Assembly (NCBI GenBank): GCA_015061665.1 | Contig: SUWC01000001.1 | Location: 1 to 35,736 of the forward strand | Reading direction: 5' to 3' | Source: Lentisphaerota bacterium | GTDB taxonomy: Bacteria > Verrucomicrobiota > Kiritimatiellia > RFP12 > UBA1067 | Length of the DNA: 35,736 nt | Part shown: piece by piece, positions 20,878 to 29,874 of the stretch | How positions within the stretch are numbered: the stretch's first letter is position 1 | How the letters are laid out: each line of letters begins with the position of its first letter | Notes under the pieces: model-generated | Told to the model about the DNA's origin: nothing | Database searches by the model: none | What the model saw: the letters and a program-made list of their open reading frames with translations, nothing else | Translations under genes and position numbers: made by a program

Positions 20878-22248
20878 TCAGCATGGGATCCGGAAGGTGA
20901 GTATGGAGCCGGCGGGTGAGGACTCCATCGTCATCTCTCCACCGAGATCAGCGGTGCGGCGGCGCATGCCGGCTATGCCGTAGTGCCCAGCCATCTTCTG
21001 CGCCTCGTCGACGTCGAATCCTTTCCCGTTGTCCCTGACCGTAATCGTGAGCGTCTTCTCGGAGAACGCGACATTGACGACGACGCGCGTCGCCTCGCCG
21101 TGGCGGATTGCGTTGGCTACGGCCTCCTGGAGGACGAGCAGGAGCGTTGCCGCGAACTTGCGCGCGACGTCCCTCTCCTCGCCCGTGCACTCGAACTCGA
21201 CGACGCCCTCCCAGTGGGGCATTCGGCGCGAGGCGAAGCGGAAGAGCTCCATCAGCGACTCGGGGCCTTCGCTTTCCTCGTTCATCGCCCAAAGGGTCGC
21301 GCGAAGTCCGCTCTGCGTGTGCTGAAGCGCCTCCTGCACCTTGAGCAGCTGCGCGCGTGAGTTCTCCGATTCCTTCGGAAGATAGTTCATCGCCGCCTTC
21401 AGGCGGAACATCGCGCCAGCCAGATACTGCTGGAAGCCGTCGTGAAGGTCGGCGGCAAGGCGCAGTCGCTCGCGGCGCGCGGCGTCCGCCTCGATGCGCG
21501 TGTGCTCGCGCTGGCGGATGGACTCCGCGAGCTCGTTCGTGCGCTTGCGCACCATGCGCCTGAGTGTGACGGCCCAGATTGATACTACTGCGAGCAGGAA
21601 AAGAACAAGCTCAACGAGATGGATGAGGCGCGTCGCAGTCCAAAACGGAGCGCGTCGCACGACCTGAACTGACTCTGTTGAAATCGGAAGCAGCTCGATG
21701 TTTTCGACGCGCTCGAATCGTCCCTCCTCGTAGTTCTCTATCGACGTAAACACGAGAGTTCCCGTGACGCGTACCGTCGAGCCGAGGACGAGGTTTTCGG
21801 GAAGCGCCGTATCGATTGAGATCGGAAGCTCGACCTGGATGTTGCAGTCGCCTTCGCCGACGAGGAGCTGCGTGGAAGCCTGGCGGCGGTTGATGTCGCG
21901 CAGAAGGCCTTCCGTCGTTATCGTCTCGCCGTACCAGGGCGTGTCTCCGTACGGCAGGACCTGTTCGAAAATCTCGCCCGTCGTGGCGATGCGAGGGGAA
22001 GGGACCTGGTCGGGTCTGTGCGCCACGACGTCAAGGCGGCTTGCGTCCATCCGCTTCTTGATGGACTCCTCGGGCACGCCGTCAACGGAGATTTCGTCGC
22101 CTATCTTTATGTCGGGAAGCGCGCCCGAGCTCATTGCGACTCGCCAGTTCACGCCGTTTGGGTCGGACATGAAGCAGAAGGGGAGTCCCTCGCGCTCGAA
22201 GGTAACGATTCCGACGATGTTCGTCAGTGCGGCGAGAAGGAGGATCAT
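20878..22248 (-). CDS. Sensor histidine kinase (NarL/DegS-type, HisKA_3)
   Basis: A 456-residue membrane sensor kinase. A short signal-like start (MILLLAALTNIVGIV) leads to an extracytoplasmic part of about 190 residues with OB-like strands (TGEIFEQVLPYGD, LLVGEGDCNIQVELP, GSTVRVTGTLVF). One membrane helix follows (LIHLVELVLFLLAVVSIWAV, near 210-230), then a coiled segment, the HisKA_3 phosphoacceptor RLAADLHDGFQQYLAG, and the ATP-binding domain with LQEAVANAIRHG (N box), DNGKGFD (G1) and GIAGMRRR (G2). Its ATG overlaps the response-regulator stop (ATGA), so they form a two-component pair at the end of the prepilin operon. The stimulus is unknown; control of the pilin-like machine is a guess from context. 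Confidence 0.92.
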   Translation of the reverse strand: MILLLAALTNIVGIVTFEREGLPFCFMSDPNGVNWRVAMSSGALPDIKIGDEISVDGVPEESIKKRMDASRLDVVAHRPDQVPSPRIATTGEIFEQVLPYGDTPWYGETITTEGLLRDINRRQASTQLLVGEGDCNIQVELPISIDTALPENLVLGSTVRVTGTLVFTSIENYEEGRFERVENIELLPISTESVQVVRRAPFWTATRLIHLVELVLFLLAVVSIWAVTLRRMVRKRTNELAESIRQREHTRIEADAARRERLRLAADLHDGFQQYLAGAMFRLKAAMNYLPKESENSRAQLLKVQEALQHTQSGLRATLWAMNEESEGPESLMELFRFASRRMPHWEGVVEFECTGEERDVARKFAATLLLVLQEAVANAIRHGEATRVVVNVAFSEKTLTITVRDNGKGFDVDEAQKMAGHYGIAGMRRRTADLGGEMTMESSPAGSILTFRIPC

Positions 22249-22844
22249 ACGCGGAGGATTCCGGATTCAAACGCCTTTGCGACGGCTGCGGCCGCATTGG
22301 GGCAGTCGAGCTTGTTCATGAGGCCCTTCATGTGGGTCTTCACGGACTCGGGTCCGATTCCGAGCTGCTCGGCAATCTGGTCGCGCTGAAGTCCCTTCGC
22401 CAGATGGCGCAGAACATCAAGCTCGCGCACCGTGAGAGGAGATGGCGCGGACTGGAACTCCTCGCAGACGAAGCATCCGTCGTCAGCCGCGATCTTGCGT
22501 ATCGCCTCGGTAAGACGGTCTTGGTCAACGTTCTTCGGGAGGTAACCCCTCGCGCCTCCTTCGCGCGCGCGCCTCTCTTCTTCCTTGAGCGGCATCCCGG
22601 CGAGGAGGAGAACCTTCGCGTTTGGGTATTCGCCCCTGATGTCGGCGAGCATTCCGAAACCGTCGAGGCCAGGCATGCGGACGTCGCTAAGCACGATGTC
22701 CGGGCGGTTAACGGAATAGAGCCGCACCGCGTCGAATCCGTCCGACGCAAGAGCGACGACCTTGAAGCCCTCCTCGCTTTCGAGCATGGCCTCGAGTCCC
22801 TCCCTGACCATCGGATGGTCGTCGGCTATGAGAATCGAGATCAA
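22245..22844 (-). CDS. LuxR/NarL-family response regulator
   Basis: A 199-residue two-domain regulator. The receiver starts ISILIADDHPMVREGLE, with the acidic pair at 8-9, the phosphoacceptor Asp54 in VLSDVRMPGLDG and the conserved Lys in GYLPKNV. The output is a LuxR-type helix-turn-helix, LTVRELDVLRHLAKGLQRDQ followed by IAEQLGIGPESVKTHMKGLM. The Ser/Thr switch residue of strand 4 is replaced by Ala (VLLLAGMP), which may alter activation. The start is a TTG at 22844 overlapping the stop of the preceding prepilin gene (TTGA), with GGGAGG a few bases upstream; the longer 349-residue frame reaches into that gene and is rejected. It is coupled by ATGA to its sensor kinase. Confidence 0.92.
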   Translation of the reverse strand: MISILIADDHPMVREGLEAMLESEEGFKVVALASDGFDAVRLYSVNRPDIVLSDVRMPGLDGFGMLADIRGEYPNAKVLLLAGMPLKEEERRAREGGARGYLPKNVDQDRLTEAIRKIAADDGCFVCEEFQSAPSPLTVRELDVLRHLAKGLQRDQIAEQLGIGPESVKTHMKGLMNKLDCPNAAAAVAKAFESGILRV

Positions 22845-23725
22845 TTGACCTCCCTGTACTGCTTGCCGTCGAACGAAACGTCGGTAGCCTCGCAGAGCCA
22901 CTTGGTAAGCTCCCTGACCTGAGACTCGTTCATGCCCGAATCGGGCCATGTGAGCTTCTCGGCATGTCCGTCGGCGAACACTACGTGCGCGAACTTCGCC
23001 TTCTTGCCGGACGAGTGGTTGAACCCGATGACCTCGTTGTCGCCGTACTGGAGGACGCAGTCGCATTCGATGCCGGGGGATTGGCTGTCGTTGACATGAC
23101 CCTCCACGCCCATGAACGGGATCTCTGCGAAGAGAAGTCTCTTGTCCGCGCGCTTGAGGTCGGCAAACGGCCTTCCCTCGTATCCAACGGGGCGGTAGGA
23201 CGAGCCCTTTGACGAATCCCATCCAAAGAAACTGTTCATCACGTAGCTCCAGGCCGGCGGCTTGGCCTTGTACTTGATCACGTGGGATGGGCACTGGAAT
23301 ATCTTCCTGTTGCCGGTTACGAAGCGCCAGATGGCGCCGTTCGTCACGCAGTACTCGCGCTCTTCGAACGTCTGGCTGTAGCAGCTCGAGAACCAGCTGA
23401 GGCTAGAGGCATGGGACTGGGTGCGCCTGCTGTACGCGCCCTGCGAATTCCAGCTGATCCAGCCTGGCCTCTCCCAGAAGTTCTTTTCGGTCGACTTGCC
23501 GCTCTTTTCGATGCTCATGATTTCGACGGAGCCCGCAAGCGGGTAGAATTTGTGGGCCATGCCGTAGGAGTGGCAGGCGCTCGCGAGCGACTTCATGTTC
23601 GTGAGGCACTGCGCGTTGCGCGCGGACTCCGTTCCGCCGCCGAAGCTGGCCACGAGGATTCCAGCAAGGATGCCGATGATTCCGACGACGATCAGAAGTT
23701 CGACGAGAGTAAATCCTTTTTTCAT
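22841..23725 (-). CDS. Prepilin-like protein with H-x9-DG type C-terminus
   Basis: A 294-residue type II prepilin-like protein. The leader MKKG is followed by FTLVELLIVVGIIGILAG, with Gly at -1 and Glu at +5, the signature for prepilin peptidase cleavage and methylation. The C-terminal part has AHVVFADGHAEKL, the H-x9-DG type motif common in PVC-bacteria DUF1559-like prepilins. The ATG at 23725 is chosen because GGAG lies eight bases upstream; an in-frame GTG at 23734 adds three residues. The gene is preceded by the giant GspK-like gene and followed by the regulator whose TTG overlaps its stop. Confidence 0.9.
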   Translation of the reverse strand: MKKGFTLVELLIVVGIIGILAGILVASFGGGTESARNAQCLTNMKSLASACHSYGMAHKFYPLAGSVEIMSIEKSGKSTEKNFWERPGWISWNSQGAYSRRTQSHASSLSWFSSCYSQTFEEREYCVTNGAIWRFVTGNRKIFQCPSHVIKYKAKPPAWSYVMNSFFGWDSSKGSSYRPVGYEGRPFADLKRADKRLLFAEIPFMGVEGHVNDSQSPGIECDCVLQYGDNEVIGFNHSSGKKAKFAHVVFADGHAEKLTWPDSGMNESQVRELTKWLCEATDVSFDGKQYREVN

Positions 23726-23730
23726 ATTTG

Positions 23731-26700
23731 TCACTCCAGTGTCTTGTAAAAGAGAACGCGCGTGCGGTGCGGATAGCCGTGCACTCCGCCCTTTGCCTCG
23801 GATTCAGGGGTCGCCGTCGGGTCGCGCCAGACGAGTGCAACGGCCCTTCCGCCGAGCTGCGGGGGAATTGAATTGAGCGTGCCGCCGCCCATCATCGTCG
23901 GCTCGGCGCGGACGAACACGAGGAACAGCTGCTGCCTCGACTCGAAGCATTCGCGCCAATAGCCGTAGAGGAACTTGCGGTCGATCTCCCAGATCGGGTC
24001 CGAGCCTTCCAGCGTCACGCCTGCAAGCATATCGGATTCGTCGCTTGCCCAGCCCATTTCGCGCCACGCCTGCTTCCAGTCGGACTGCGCAAGCATATAG
24101 TCCTTCATGTTCGACTCGGTGTAGGTCACCGTGTTCCTTCTGTCGCCCGATATGCTGTTCATGAAGGCACCCGCTATCTTGACGAGATCGCTGTACTTGA
24201 TCTTTCCGCCAGAGGAATACTCGTTCCATGCGTACTTGGCGTTGAAGTCGGACGCCTTCATCTTGACGATTTCCTCGCCGTATCCCGTGTCGTTCGTGGA
24301 GGCACAGCGCCAGTCGAGCGGGGTGTTCGCCAGTGCGGCGAGAACCACGTTCGTATTCGACGAATACGGATTTACCTTGACGCCCGTTGCGTTAGATACG
24401 AATCCGAGCGTCTCAAATGCGTCCCTGTCGACGTCAAGTGGATCGTAAGTTCTCCACATCAGGTTGTTGTGGATCGCCTGAGCCTCGCCCTTCTGCCCGT
24501 TGGACAGCTTCGTGCGACCGTCGTCCGGCGCGGAAAAGTCGCCGATGTGCTGGTTTGCGCCGTAGCTCTTCATATTCGTAAGGCGCGGCAGGAACGCAAG
24601 TTCGTATGGCGACTGGAGATAGCCCTGGTCGCTCGTGTTCATGAAGAGGTCGGACGTCTTCTTGTGGACCGCGTTCTCGATCCAGTTGTCCGCAGTCATG
24701 TCCCATTCCGGCTCGTACCAGTCTTCGGGAATGTGGTTGTAGCGAGGATCGGAGACGACGATCTGCGAAGGCGATAGCGTGACGGTCGATCCGTCTGGAT
24801 TGTTCTGCGCAAGCTCATTCAGCCCCGTGATCGAGAGGTCAATGGTGACGCCGGTCTCGAAGCGAAGCAGAGGATACGGCCTTCCGGCGATGTTGTTTCC
24901 GGTCGGTCCCATGAACTGGAAGTTCCTGGTGTTGTTGAGGTCGTCATCGTCCTTGAGGCACGCAGGCACGAGGTCGACGTACTTGCCTTCGTTGTTCTTT
25001 ATGCCGACCCAGACGGCGAAGTTGAGCGCAACTTGCTTGCCGGATCCCTTGAGCATGTCCATGAACTTTGCGTCAGTGCTGACGTCGGAGTCCGGCGTGC
25101 CGTCCGCCGTGAGGGGAGGCATGTTGCAGTGCGCGGCCGTCATCTTTTCCGCTGGCGGCATTTCCTGGGGATAGCTCTGGCTGGATTTCCAGACAAAGCC
25201 GCCCATGCCGTCGCGTTCGGACTCCTGGTCCCACTCGTACGTGACCGTAACGAAGGCATTGCCGTTGAACGTCGGCGCGATAAAGCCGGCACCAGCCGCG
25301 AGCGAGCACGTCTTCGTGTCGTCGACGGCGTCTTTTTCCTCGTTGATGCTGGACGCCTTGAAGTTGAAGGACTCGCTCTGCCCGAACGGAACCATTATCA
25401 CGCCGTTTTCAAGCTTAGGCTGGGTTATGTCCTTGTAAGCGCCAAAATGCAGTACGTCGTTTCCAGACGTGCGGATCGACGTCGCGCCGCCGCTCGTGAA
25501 GTAGATTCCAAAATGCCCGTCCATCTTGAAAGTCTCCTCCTCCGCTCCGTCGTCGCGGCAGAAAGGATATACGACGAGTGGCTTGATATTTCCGCCCATG
25601 ATACCCTGGGCGAACGACGTTCCGTCGATCTTGAACTCGTAGACTCGCTTGTGGTGCCAAACGACGCCATTCCCAGGGCCAGACGCCGGCTCGGGGTTCT
25701 GCTCCGTCTCGGACTTTGCGATCTTCACCTTGCAGTCCCCCAGCTGAGGCTTGATTCCGCAGACCATCGGGATGCGCTCCGTCGTCGGGATGGCGAGGGA
25801 AAGCGGGGTGCTGTCGGGGTCGAGGTAGTCCCAAAGAGCGCAAAGCCCGAGTCCGCACAGAGATTCGAAAAGCCTCGTTATGCTCTTCGTGTTGGAGGTG
25901 TAGTCGATGACGGTCAGAAGCTGCGGGTTCTGGCGCTTGAGGTCGTCCATCTTGAAAGGCTGGTATTCCGGGTTGGAAAGGTCGAAGTCCTTGTCTTCCT
26001 CGCTTAGGCTGTCGTCGTTGCGCGGGAAGTAGCCGTCGGTGACGAAGGTCATGCGTCCCACGCTTTCCGCGAGCGTCTGCGGCGTCGTTGTACCGTAGAA
26101 GCCGTTGTTGGACTTTCCGCTCTTTATGTACTTGTACCAGGGGCAGAACATTTCGCCGTACTGGGTATCCCTGAGCGCGAGGTTCATGTCCGCCATCGAG
26201 ACGAGCGGCACGCCCGAGAGGAAGTTGCGGGTGTGGGTGTTCGCGTCGTAGGCGCATCCGGTCGCGGAGTCGATGTCGGAGTCCCACTTGGACATAGTGC
26301 TGCCAGAGGACGTATGTGACTGGTTCTCGAAGAGGTATGCGAGCGAGATGCGAGAGCAGGAGGCAGACGAGCGGGGAACGTCCGCGCGAACCCTGTTCAC
26401 GTCGAAGTAGTCCGACACGTCCACCGCGCAGTAGGCGTAGCGCCCTGCGTCGAAGTCGAACTTCTTCCAGGCGGCGGTCGGGGAGCGGCGGCTGAAGTAG
26501 CGCACGTCGTTGATGAGCGGCGGCGGCACGTATGCGAGGCCCTCGAGCGAAAGGACGGGGGTCGTGTTCGCGCTTCCCTCATCCACCGAGAACATCTCGT
26601 TCGTTCCGATGAACACGTGGTTCCTGAAGTAGTTGCGGTGAGAGCCCTGTCGGTCGCCGCCAGACCGGGCGTCGTACACGCCAAGGCCCGGGTACGGGTT

Positions 26701-26907
26701 GTTTGCGACTGCGAAGTCGATCTCGTCTATGGCGCGGGCGAGCGCGGCCTTTGTCAGCTCCCGCGAGGCTGTTGTGCGCCTGAGATAGCTCGACGGCAGG
26801 CGTGCGTAGCGCATGTAGGCCGAAAACGCGACGGCCGACACGATCATGAACGCGAGCATTCCCAGGACGATAAGGAGCGCGGATCCTTTTCTCTCCTTCA
26901 TTTTCAT
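23731..26907 (-). CDS. Very large GspK/PilX-like protein
   Basis: A 1058-residue protein. Its N-terminus (MKMKERKGSALLIVLGMLAF, then MIVSAVAFSAYMRYAR) is a short basic leader, Gly, and a hydrophobic helix lacking Glu at +5, as in minor pseudopilin GspK and PilX proteins. The remaining 1020 residues are soluble, Asp/Asn- and aromatic-rich, without a domain I recognise; GspK itself is only about 300-350 residues. A strong ribosome site (GGAGGA) precedes the ATG, which overlaps the stop of the upstream prepilin gene. A tip role in a pilin-like fibre is possible, since GspK caps the pseudopilus; this is inference. Confidence 0.85.
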   Translation of the reverse strand: MKMKERKGSALLIVLGMLAFMIVSAVAFSAYMRYARLPSSYLRRTTASRELTKAALARAIDEIDFAVANNPYPGLGVYDARSGGDRQGSHRNYFRNHVFIGTNEMFSVDEGSANTTPVLSLEGLAYVPPPLINDVRYFSRRSPTAAWKKFDFDAGRYAYCAVDVSDYFDVNRVRADVPRSSASCSRISLAYLFENQSHTSSGSTMSKWDSDIDSATGCAYDANTHTRNFLSGVPLVSMADMNLALRDTQYGEMFCPWYKYIKSGKSNNGFYGTTTPQTLAESVGRMTFVTDGYFPRNDDSLSEEDKDFDLSNPEYQPFKMDDLKRQNPQLLTVIDYTSNTKSITRLFESLCGLGLCALWDYLDPDSTPLSLAIPTTERIPMVCGIKPQLGDCKVKIAKSETEQNPEPASGPGNGVVWHHKRVYEFKIDGTSFAQGIMGGNIKPLVVYPFCRDDGAEEETFKMDGHFGIYFTSGGATSIRTSGNDVLHFGAYKDITQPKLENGVIMVPFGQSESFNFKASSINEEKDAVDDTKTCSLAAGAGFIAPTFNGNAFVTVTYEWDQESERDGMGGFVWKSSQSYPQEMPPAEKMTAAHCNMPPLTADGTPDSDVSTDAKFMDMLKGSGKQVALNFAVWVGIKNNEGKYVDLVPACLKDDDDLNNTRNFQFMGPTGNNIAGRPYPLLRFETGVTIDLSITGLNELAQNNPDGSTVTLSPSQIVVSDPRYNHIPEDWYEPEWDMTADNWIENAVHKKTSDLFMNTSDQGYLQSPYELAFLPRLTNMKSYGANQHIGDFSAPDDGRTKLSNGQKGEAQAIHNNLMWRTYDPLDVDRDAFETLGFVSNATGVKVNPYSSNTNVVLAALANTPLDWRCASTNDTGYGEEIVKMKASDFNAKYAWNEYSSGGKIKYSDLVKIAGAFMNSISGDRRNTVTYTESNMKDYMLAQSDWKQAWREMGWASDESDMLAGVTLEGSDPIWEIDRKFLYGYWRECFESRQQLFLVFVRAEPTMMGGGTLNSIPPQLGGRAVALVWRDPTATPESEAKGGVHGYPHRTRVLFYKTLE

Positions 26908-27413
26908 TTACGCTCCTCCGGCGAAAGCCTGTATATGTTCGGAAGCGAAAAGCCCGTGTCGACACTGGTGAACGGACTTGATATGTTCAAAGACTTGCCT
27001 TCCTCGATCTTGACCTGGTACGGCTTTCCCCACGGATCGAGCATTTTGCCGCCTGCATTCATCGACGCCATGAGAGTCGCGGGTATCTTGTCGCCCGAAT
27101 CAGTCGAGCCGCCGCGCCCGACGATGAAGTCGAGCGAAGAAGAGTCCGCGTCGCAGAGGGCCATGGTCTTGATCTTGTACTCCCCGCCCTGCGCAAAGTT
27201 CTCGGTCGAGAGGATTGCCTGCGCAATGATCTTTACGTCGCTCGTCGCCCTCTGGATGCGTGCGCGCTCCTGCGCGGCGTTGACGGACGTCGTGAGGGCG
27301 CCGAGGATTATGGCTATCATGCCTATGACAACCAGAAGCTCCACGAGCGTGAAACCGGACCTCGCAGCCCGCCAGCGGAAAAGTCCGCCCTTACAAATCG
27401 ATGTCGTCTTCAT
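26904..27413 (-). CDS. GspG-like prepilin
   Basis: A 169-residue prepilin with a long 20-residue basic leader ending ARSG, followed by FTLVELLVVIGMIAIILGAL (Glu at +5). The C-terminal part has LDPWGKPYQVKI, the segment typical of the major pseudopilin GspG, although the spacing and calcium-loop residues were not checked. AAGGAG eight bases before the ATG fixes the start even though it overlaps the preceding gene by 23 bases in another frame. The product is probably a membrane-anchored pilin-like subunit processed by a prepilin peptidase encoded elsewhere. Confidence 0.88.
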   Translation of the reverse strand: MKTTSICKGGLFRWRAARSGFTLVELLVVIGMIAIILGALTTSVNAAQERARIQRATSDVKIIAQAILSTENFAQGGEYKIKTMALCDADSSSLDFIVGRGGSTDSGDKIPATLMASMNAGGKMLDPWGKPYQVKIEEGKSLNISSPFTSVDTGFSLPNIYRLSPEERK

Positions 27414-27882
27414 CAGGGCAGCTCCTTATATCGTCCCATGTGTCGTATTTCCTGTCGGGTCCCCAGCTCAGCACGACGACCCTGTAGGACTTCATGTTCC
27501 GTCCTGCGGAGGAATTGTTCACCGTCTTCTTGAATCCGCCCTCCCTTGTCGCGTCGATTCCACCGTCCGTTATCATCGTCGGCATCTCGGAGGCCTCGCC
27601 GCCGTATGATATCGCGCGGTCGCGGAGGGCTCTTCCGGAGGAATCCTGGGTATCCCATGGCGACAGGAGAAGCAGGTTCTGGTTGTTCCAGTTGTAGATG
27701 TTGTCCGCCTCGTCGCGTATGTCCGCTATCCCGTTTCGGACGTCGTCAAGGTCCGCAACACCTGCGACGCCCGTGCGCCAGGCCACAGACGACTGGTCGA
27801 ATATCATTGTGAGAATCGTCACGAGCATTCCAAGCAGGAGGCTCGCCACGAGAAGCTCAAGTATGGTAAAGCCCTTTTTCAT
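27391..27882 (-). CDS. Prepilin-like protein (GspJ/PilW style)
   Basis: A 163-residue protein with leader MKKG and FTILELLVASLLLGMLVTIL (Glu at +5). The ASLLLGMLVTILTMIFDQSS run is like GspJ/PilW minor pseudopilins. The body contains RVVVLSWGPDRKYDTWDD and an acidic end (PDEDDIDL). The ATG at 27882 overlaps the previous stop (ATGA). The longer 283-residue frame upstream lies in another gene's DNA and lacks prepilin features, so it is rejected. Assignment to a specific minor pilin class is tentative. Confidence 0.87.
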   Translation of the reverse strand: MKKGFTILELLVASLLLGMLVTILTMIFDQSSVAWRTGVAGVADLDDVRNGIADIRDEADNIYNWNNQNLLLLSPWDTQDSSGRALRDRAISYGGEASEMPTMITDGGIDATREGGFKKTVNNSSAGRNMKSYRVVVLSWGPDRKYDTWDDIRSCPDEDDIDL

Positions 27883-28436
27883 TGTCCGGCCACCTCCTGG
27901 TTTTCTACGATTCCCTGGAAGCGTACTTCGGTGTAGTAGAGCGGGGCCGCGAGTATCGTGCCCTTCTGCTTTGCCGCCCTGAAGCCGATGCGCATCACGG
28001 CGCTTCCGACGTCGTGCATGACTATAAGCCCGGCGGTCCAGTCTGCCTTGCTGTAGGTCGACGGCCATTCCGCTCCGAACTTTGACCCGCCCTTGACGCT
28101 TATCGCTCCGATCACCTCGCTGAACGTCCTGCGGGCGAGCCCGTCGGGATCGCTTATGAGCGTCCCGTTGTCCTGGAGGTATCCGCCCCACCCGAACTGG
28201 CGCTCCTCCGAGGGGCGGCTGATTTCGCTGAAGGACTTCCAAGTCACGTTCGTGGCCGACAGCGCCATGACGAGAGGCGAGATGACGGCCTCTGCGTATG
28301 CGGCGGAGGCAACGTCTTCGCCGGACTGCTTGTTCTCGCGGAAGCCGAGCGAATACAGGCCGACGATAGAAAGAATTCCTCCCGCCATCACGAGAATGGC
28401 GAGATTGACCTCCATTAGCGTAAATGCCTTTTTCAT
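27879..28436 (-). CDS. Prepilin-like protein (GspI/PilV style)
   Basis: A 185-residue protein with leader MKKA and FTLMEVNLAILVMAGGILSI. Ala replaces Gly at -1, a change known to be tolerated by some prepilin peptidases, and Glu is at +5. The VNLAILVMAGGILSIVGLYS helix resembles GspI/PilV minor pseudopilins. The soluble part (about 150 residues) has no motif I recognise. The ATG lies three bases after the previous stop and the end overlaps the next ATG. The cysteine-free body suggests no disulfide. Confidence 0.87.
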   Translation of the reverse strand: MKKAFTLMEVNLAILVMAGGILSIVGLYSLGFRENKQSGEDVASAAYAEAVISPLVMALSATNVTWKSFSEISRPSEERQFGWGGYLQDNGTLISDPDGLARRTFSEVIGAISVKGGSKFGAEWPSTYSKADWTAGLIVMHDVGSAVMRIGFRAAKQKGTILAAPLYYTEVRFQGIVENQEVAGQ

Positions 28437-28439
28437 GTC

Positions 28440-29258
28440 TTAGCTGTCCAGTCTCTTATCCGGTCTTTCAGTTTTTCCGACGGGCTGAGCCTCAAGCGTC
28501 CCGTCCTTGCCGGGGCGGAGCATTGACACGGCTATCTGGCTCTGTCCCAGGATGTCCCCCGAATCAAACCGCATCATGCTCTTTCCGGCGACAGGCGACG
28601 TAATGCGCTCGGAATAGCATTTTCCGGAGCCGAAGACGAATCCGACGGGCAGCTGGATCTCGGAGAATTCGAAGCCGTACGCGTCGCCGACCTGCCAGTT
28701 GTATTCGTTCTTGGATGCGACGACGAACTCATAGACCTCGAAAGGGACCATTTCGCCGCTCTGGACGAGTGTGTCCGTAATGGTTTTCTTCCTGGTGTTC
28801 TGGTATATGACGCCGCGCTGGTCTCCGTCGGACGTCCCGTTCATCGGGTAGAGGAACATCTCGCCCGTCTTCTCGACGTCGTCCTTGTCAAGTCCGTCGT
28901 CGTCGTCGATCGTGAGGCGGCTGAAGCGGAGGTCCCCGAACTCGTCGATGAGGTTGTTGCCGTCCTTTGCCGTTATTCGTCCCGCACGTCTGACGGCGAC
29001 TGCCTTGCCTACTACGACAAGCCTGCTGGTGTCCGACTCCTCCTGAAGCGTCTCGTTCCAGAAGTGGATCGCCACGAGCGTGCGGTCAATCGTCGAGCGC
29101 TGGTACGCCGAGCGAATGAACTGGTTGGCGTTCTGCATCGCGCCGCGCTCCTCCATTCCGCGCTGCATCGCGCGGTAGCCTCCGACGGAAGCCGCGCCGA
29201 GGAGGCCCATTATGGCCACCACGACGAGAAGCTCTAGAAGTGTAAATGCCTTTTTCAT
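28440..29258 (-). CDS. Prepilin-like protein (GspH style)
   Basis: A 272-residue protein with leader MKKA and FTLLELLVVVAIMGLLGAAS (Glu at +5), then YRAMQRGMEERGAMQNANQF. The order of a long helix followed by a strand-rich body (AIHFWNETL, VVVGKAVAVRRAG) suits GspH/FimT-type minor pseudopilins. An acidic DDDDGLDKDD cluster lies mid-protein and could bind metal, though this is unproven. The ATG at 29258 is four bases after the upstream stop; the 304-residue version begins inside the upstream gene and is rejected. Confidence 0.87.
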   Translation of the reverse strand: MKKAFTLLELLVVVAIMGLLGAASVGGYRAMQRGMEERGAMQNANQFIRSAYQRSTIDRTLVAIHFWNETLQEESDTSRLVVVGKAVAVRRAGRITAKDGNNLIDEFGDLRFSRLTIDDDDGLDKDDVEKTGEMFLYPMNGTSDGDQRGVIYQNTRKKTITDTLVQSGEMVPFEVYEFVVASKNEYNWQVGDAYGFEFSEIQLPVGFVFGSGKCYSERITSPVAGKSMMRFDSGDILGQSQIAVSMLRPGKDGTLEAQPVGKTERPDKRLDS

Positions 29259-29262
29259 GTCG

Positions 29263-29874
29263 TTAGTCGCACCAATGCCATTGTTCCACCGACACCGTGT
29301 CGGCCTGGACGTTGTACACCACCCTGAAGGGCATGAACTGGCCGGTATGCACATGGGGGTAGCCGAAGTGCATCTGAGAGACCTTTATCTTCTTCGGGTG
29401 CTGCTTCGTTCCGCGAAGCGCCTCTATGAAGTCCATGCCGATCGCCCCCTTGGCGGGATAGTAGCGTATCACGTTCCCGTTGTGGCGCGGGCACCTTTCC
29501 TGGCGCGGCTCGCCGTTGTTGGTGGAGACGTAGAGGCCGGATATGTTCATGAGCGGATTGCCGTTCTTGATCTCCCTGATGACCTCGCGCACCATCGTGT
29601 CGGCCTCGCTGCGCGAAAGGACGTATTCGTTTTCCGTCCCGAACGAGCCCGACGTCGCCATCGAGCCAAGCGGAGCGGGCCACTTGCCGTACTGGGCGTA
29701 GTAAGTGGCGAACGCCTGCTCAACAAGCGTACATACCGTCGAGGCCTTGTGGCGGCGAGCCTCCTTGATCGAGCTCTGCGCGACATTCACGACAATGCCG
29801 AGCAGAATGCTTATGATGGCGACGACCATCATAAGCTCGATGATAGTAAAGCCCTTTCGCAGTTTACTTAACAT
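29263..29874 (-). CDS. Prepilin-like protein
   Basis: A 203-residue prepilin with leader MLSKLRKG and FTIIELMMVVAIISILLGIV (Glu at +5). The following helix contains ARRHKASTVCTLVEQAFATY. A second part has C/H residues (ERCPRHNGNV, HFGYPHVHTG and a final HWCD) but no recognised metal site. Its ATG overlaps the preceding stop by 11 bases in another frame, and the ribosome site is weak, so translation probably depends on the upstream gene. Its class cannot be fixed beyond general type II prepilin. Confidence 0.87.
   Translation of the reverse strand: MLSKLRKGFTIIELMMVVAIISILLGIVVNVAQSSIKEARRHKASTVCTLVEQAFATYYAQYGKWPAPLGSMATSGSFGTENEYVLSRSEADTMVREVIREIKNGNPLMNISGLYVSTNNGEPRQERCPRHNGNVIRYYPAKGAIGMDFIEALRGTKQHPKKIKVSQMHFGYPHVHTGQFMPFRVVYNVQADTVSVEQWHWCD

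Noticed and set aside
22845-23294. N-terminal extension of the response regulator to 349 residues
   Set aside because: The extension overlaps the prepilin gene; the receiver domain starts right after the TTG at 22844, which has a good ribosome site.
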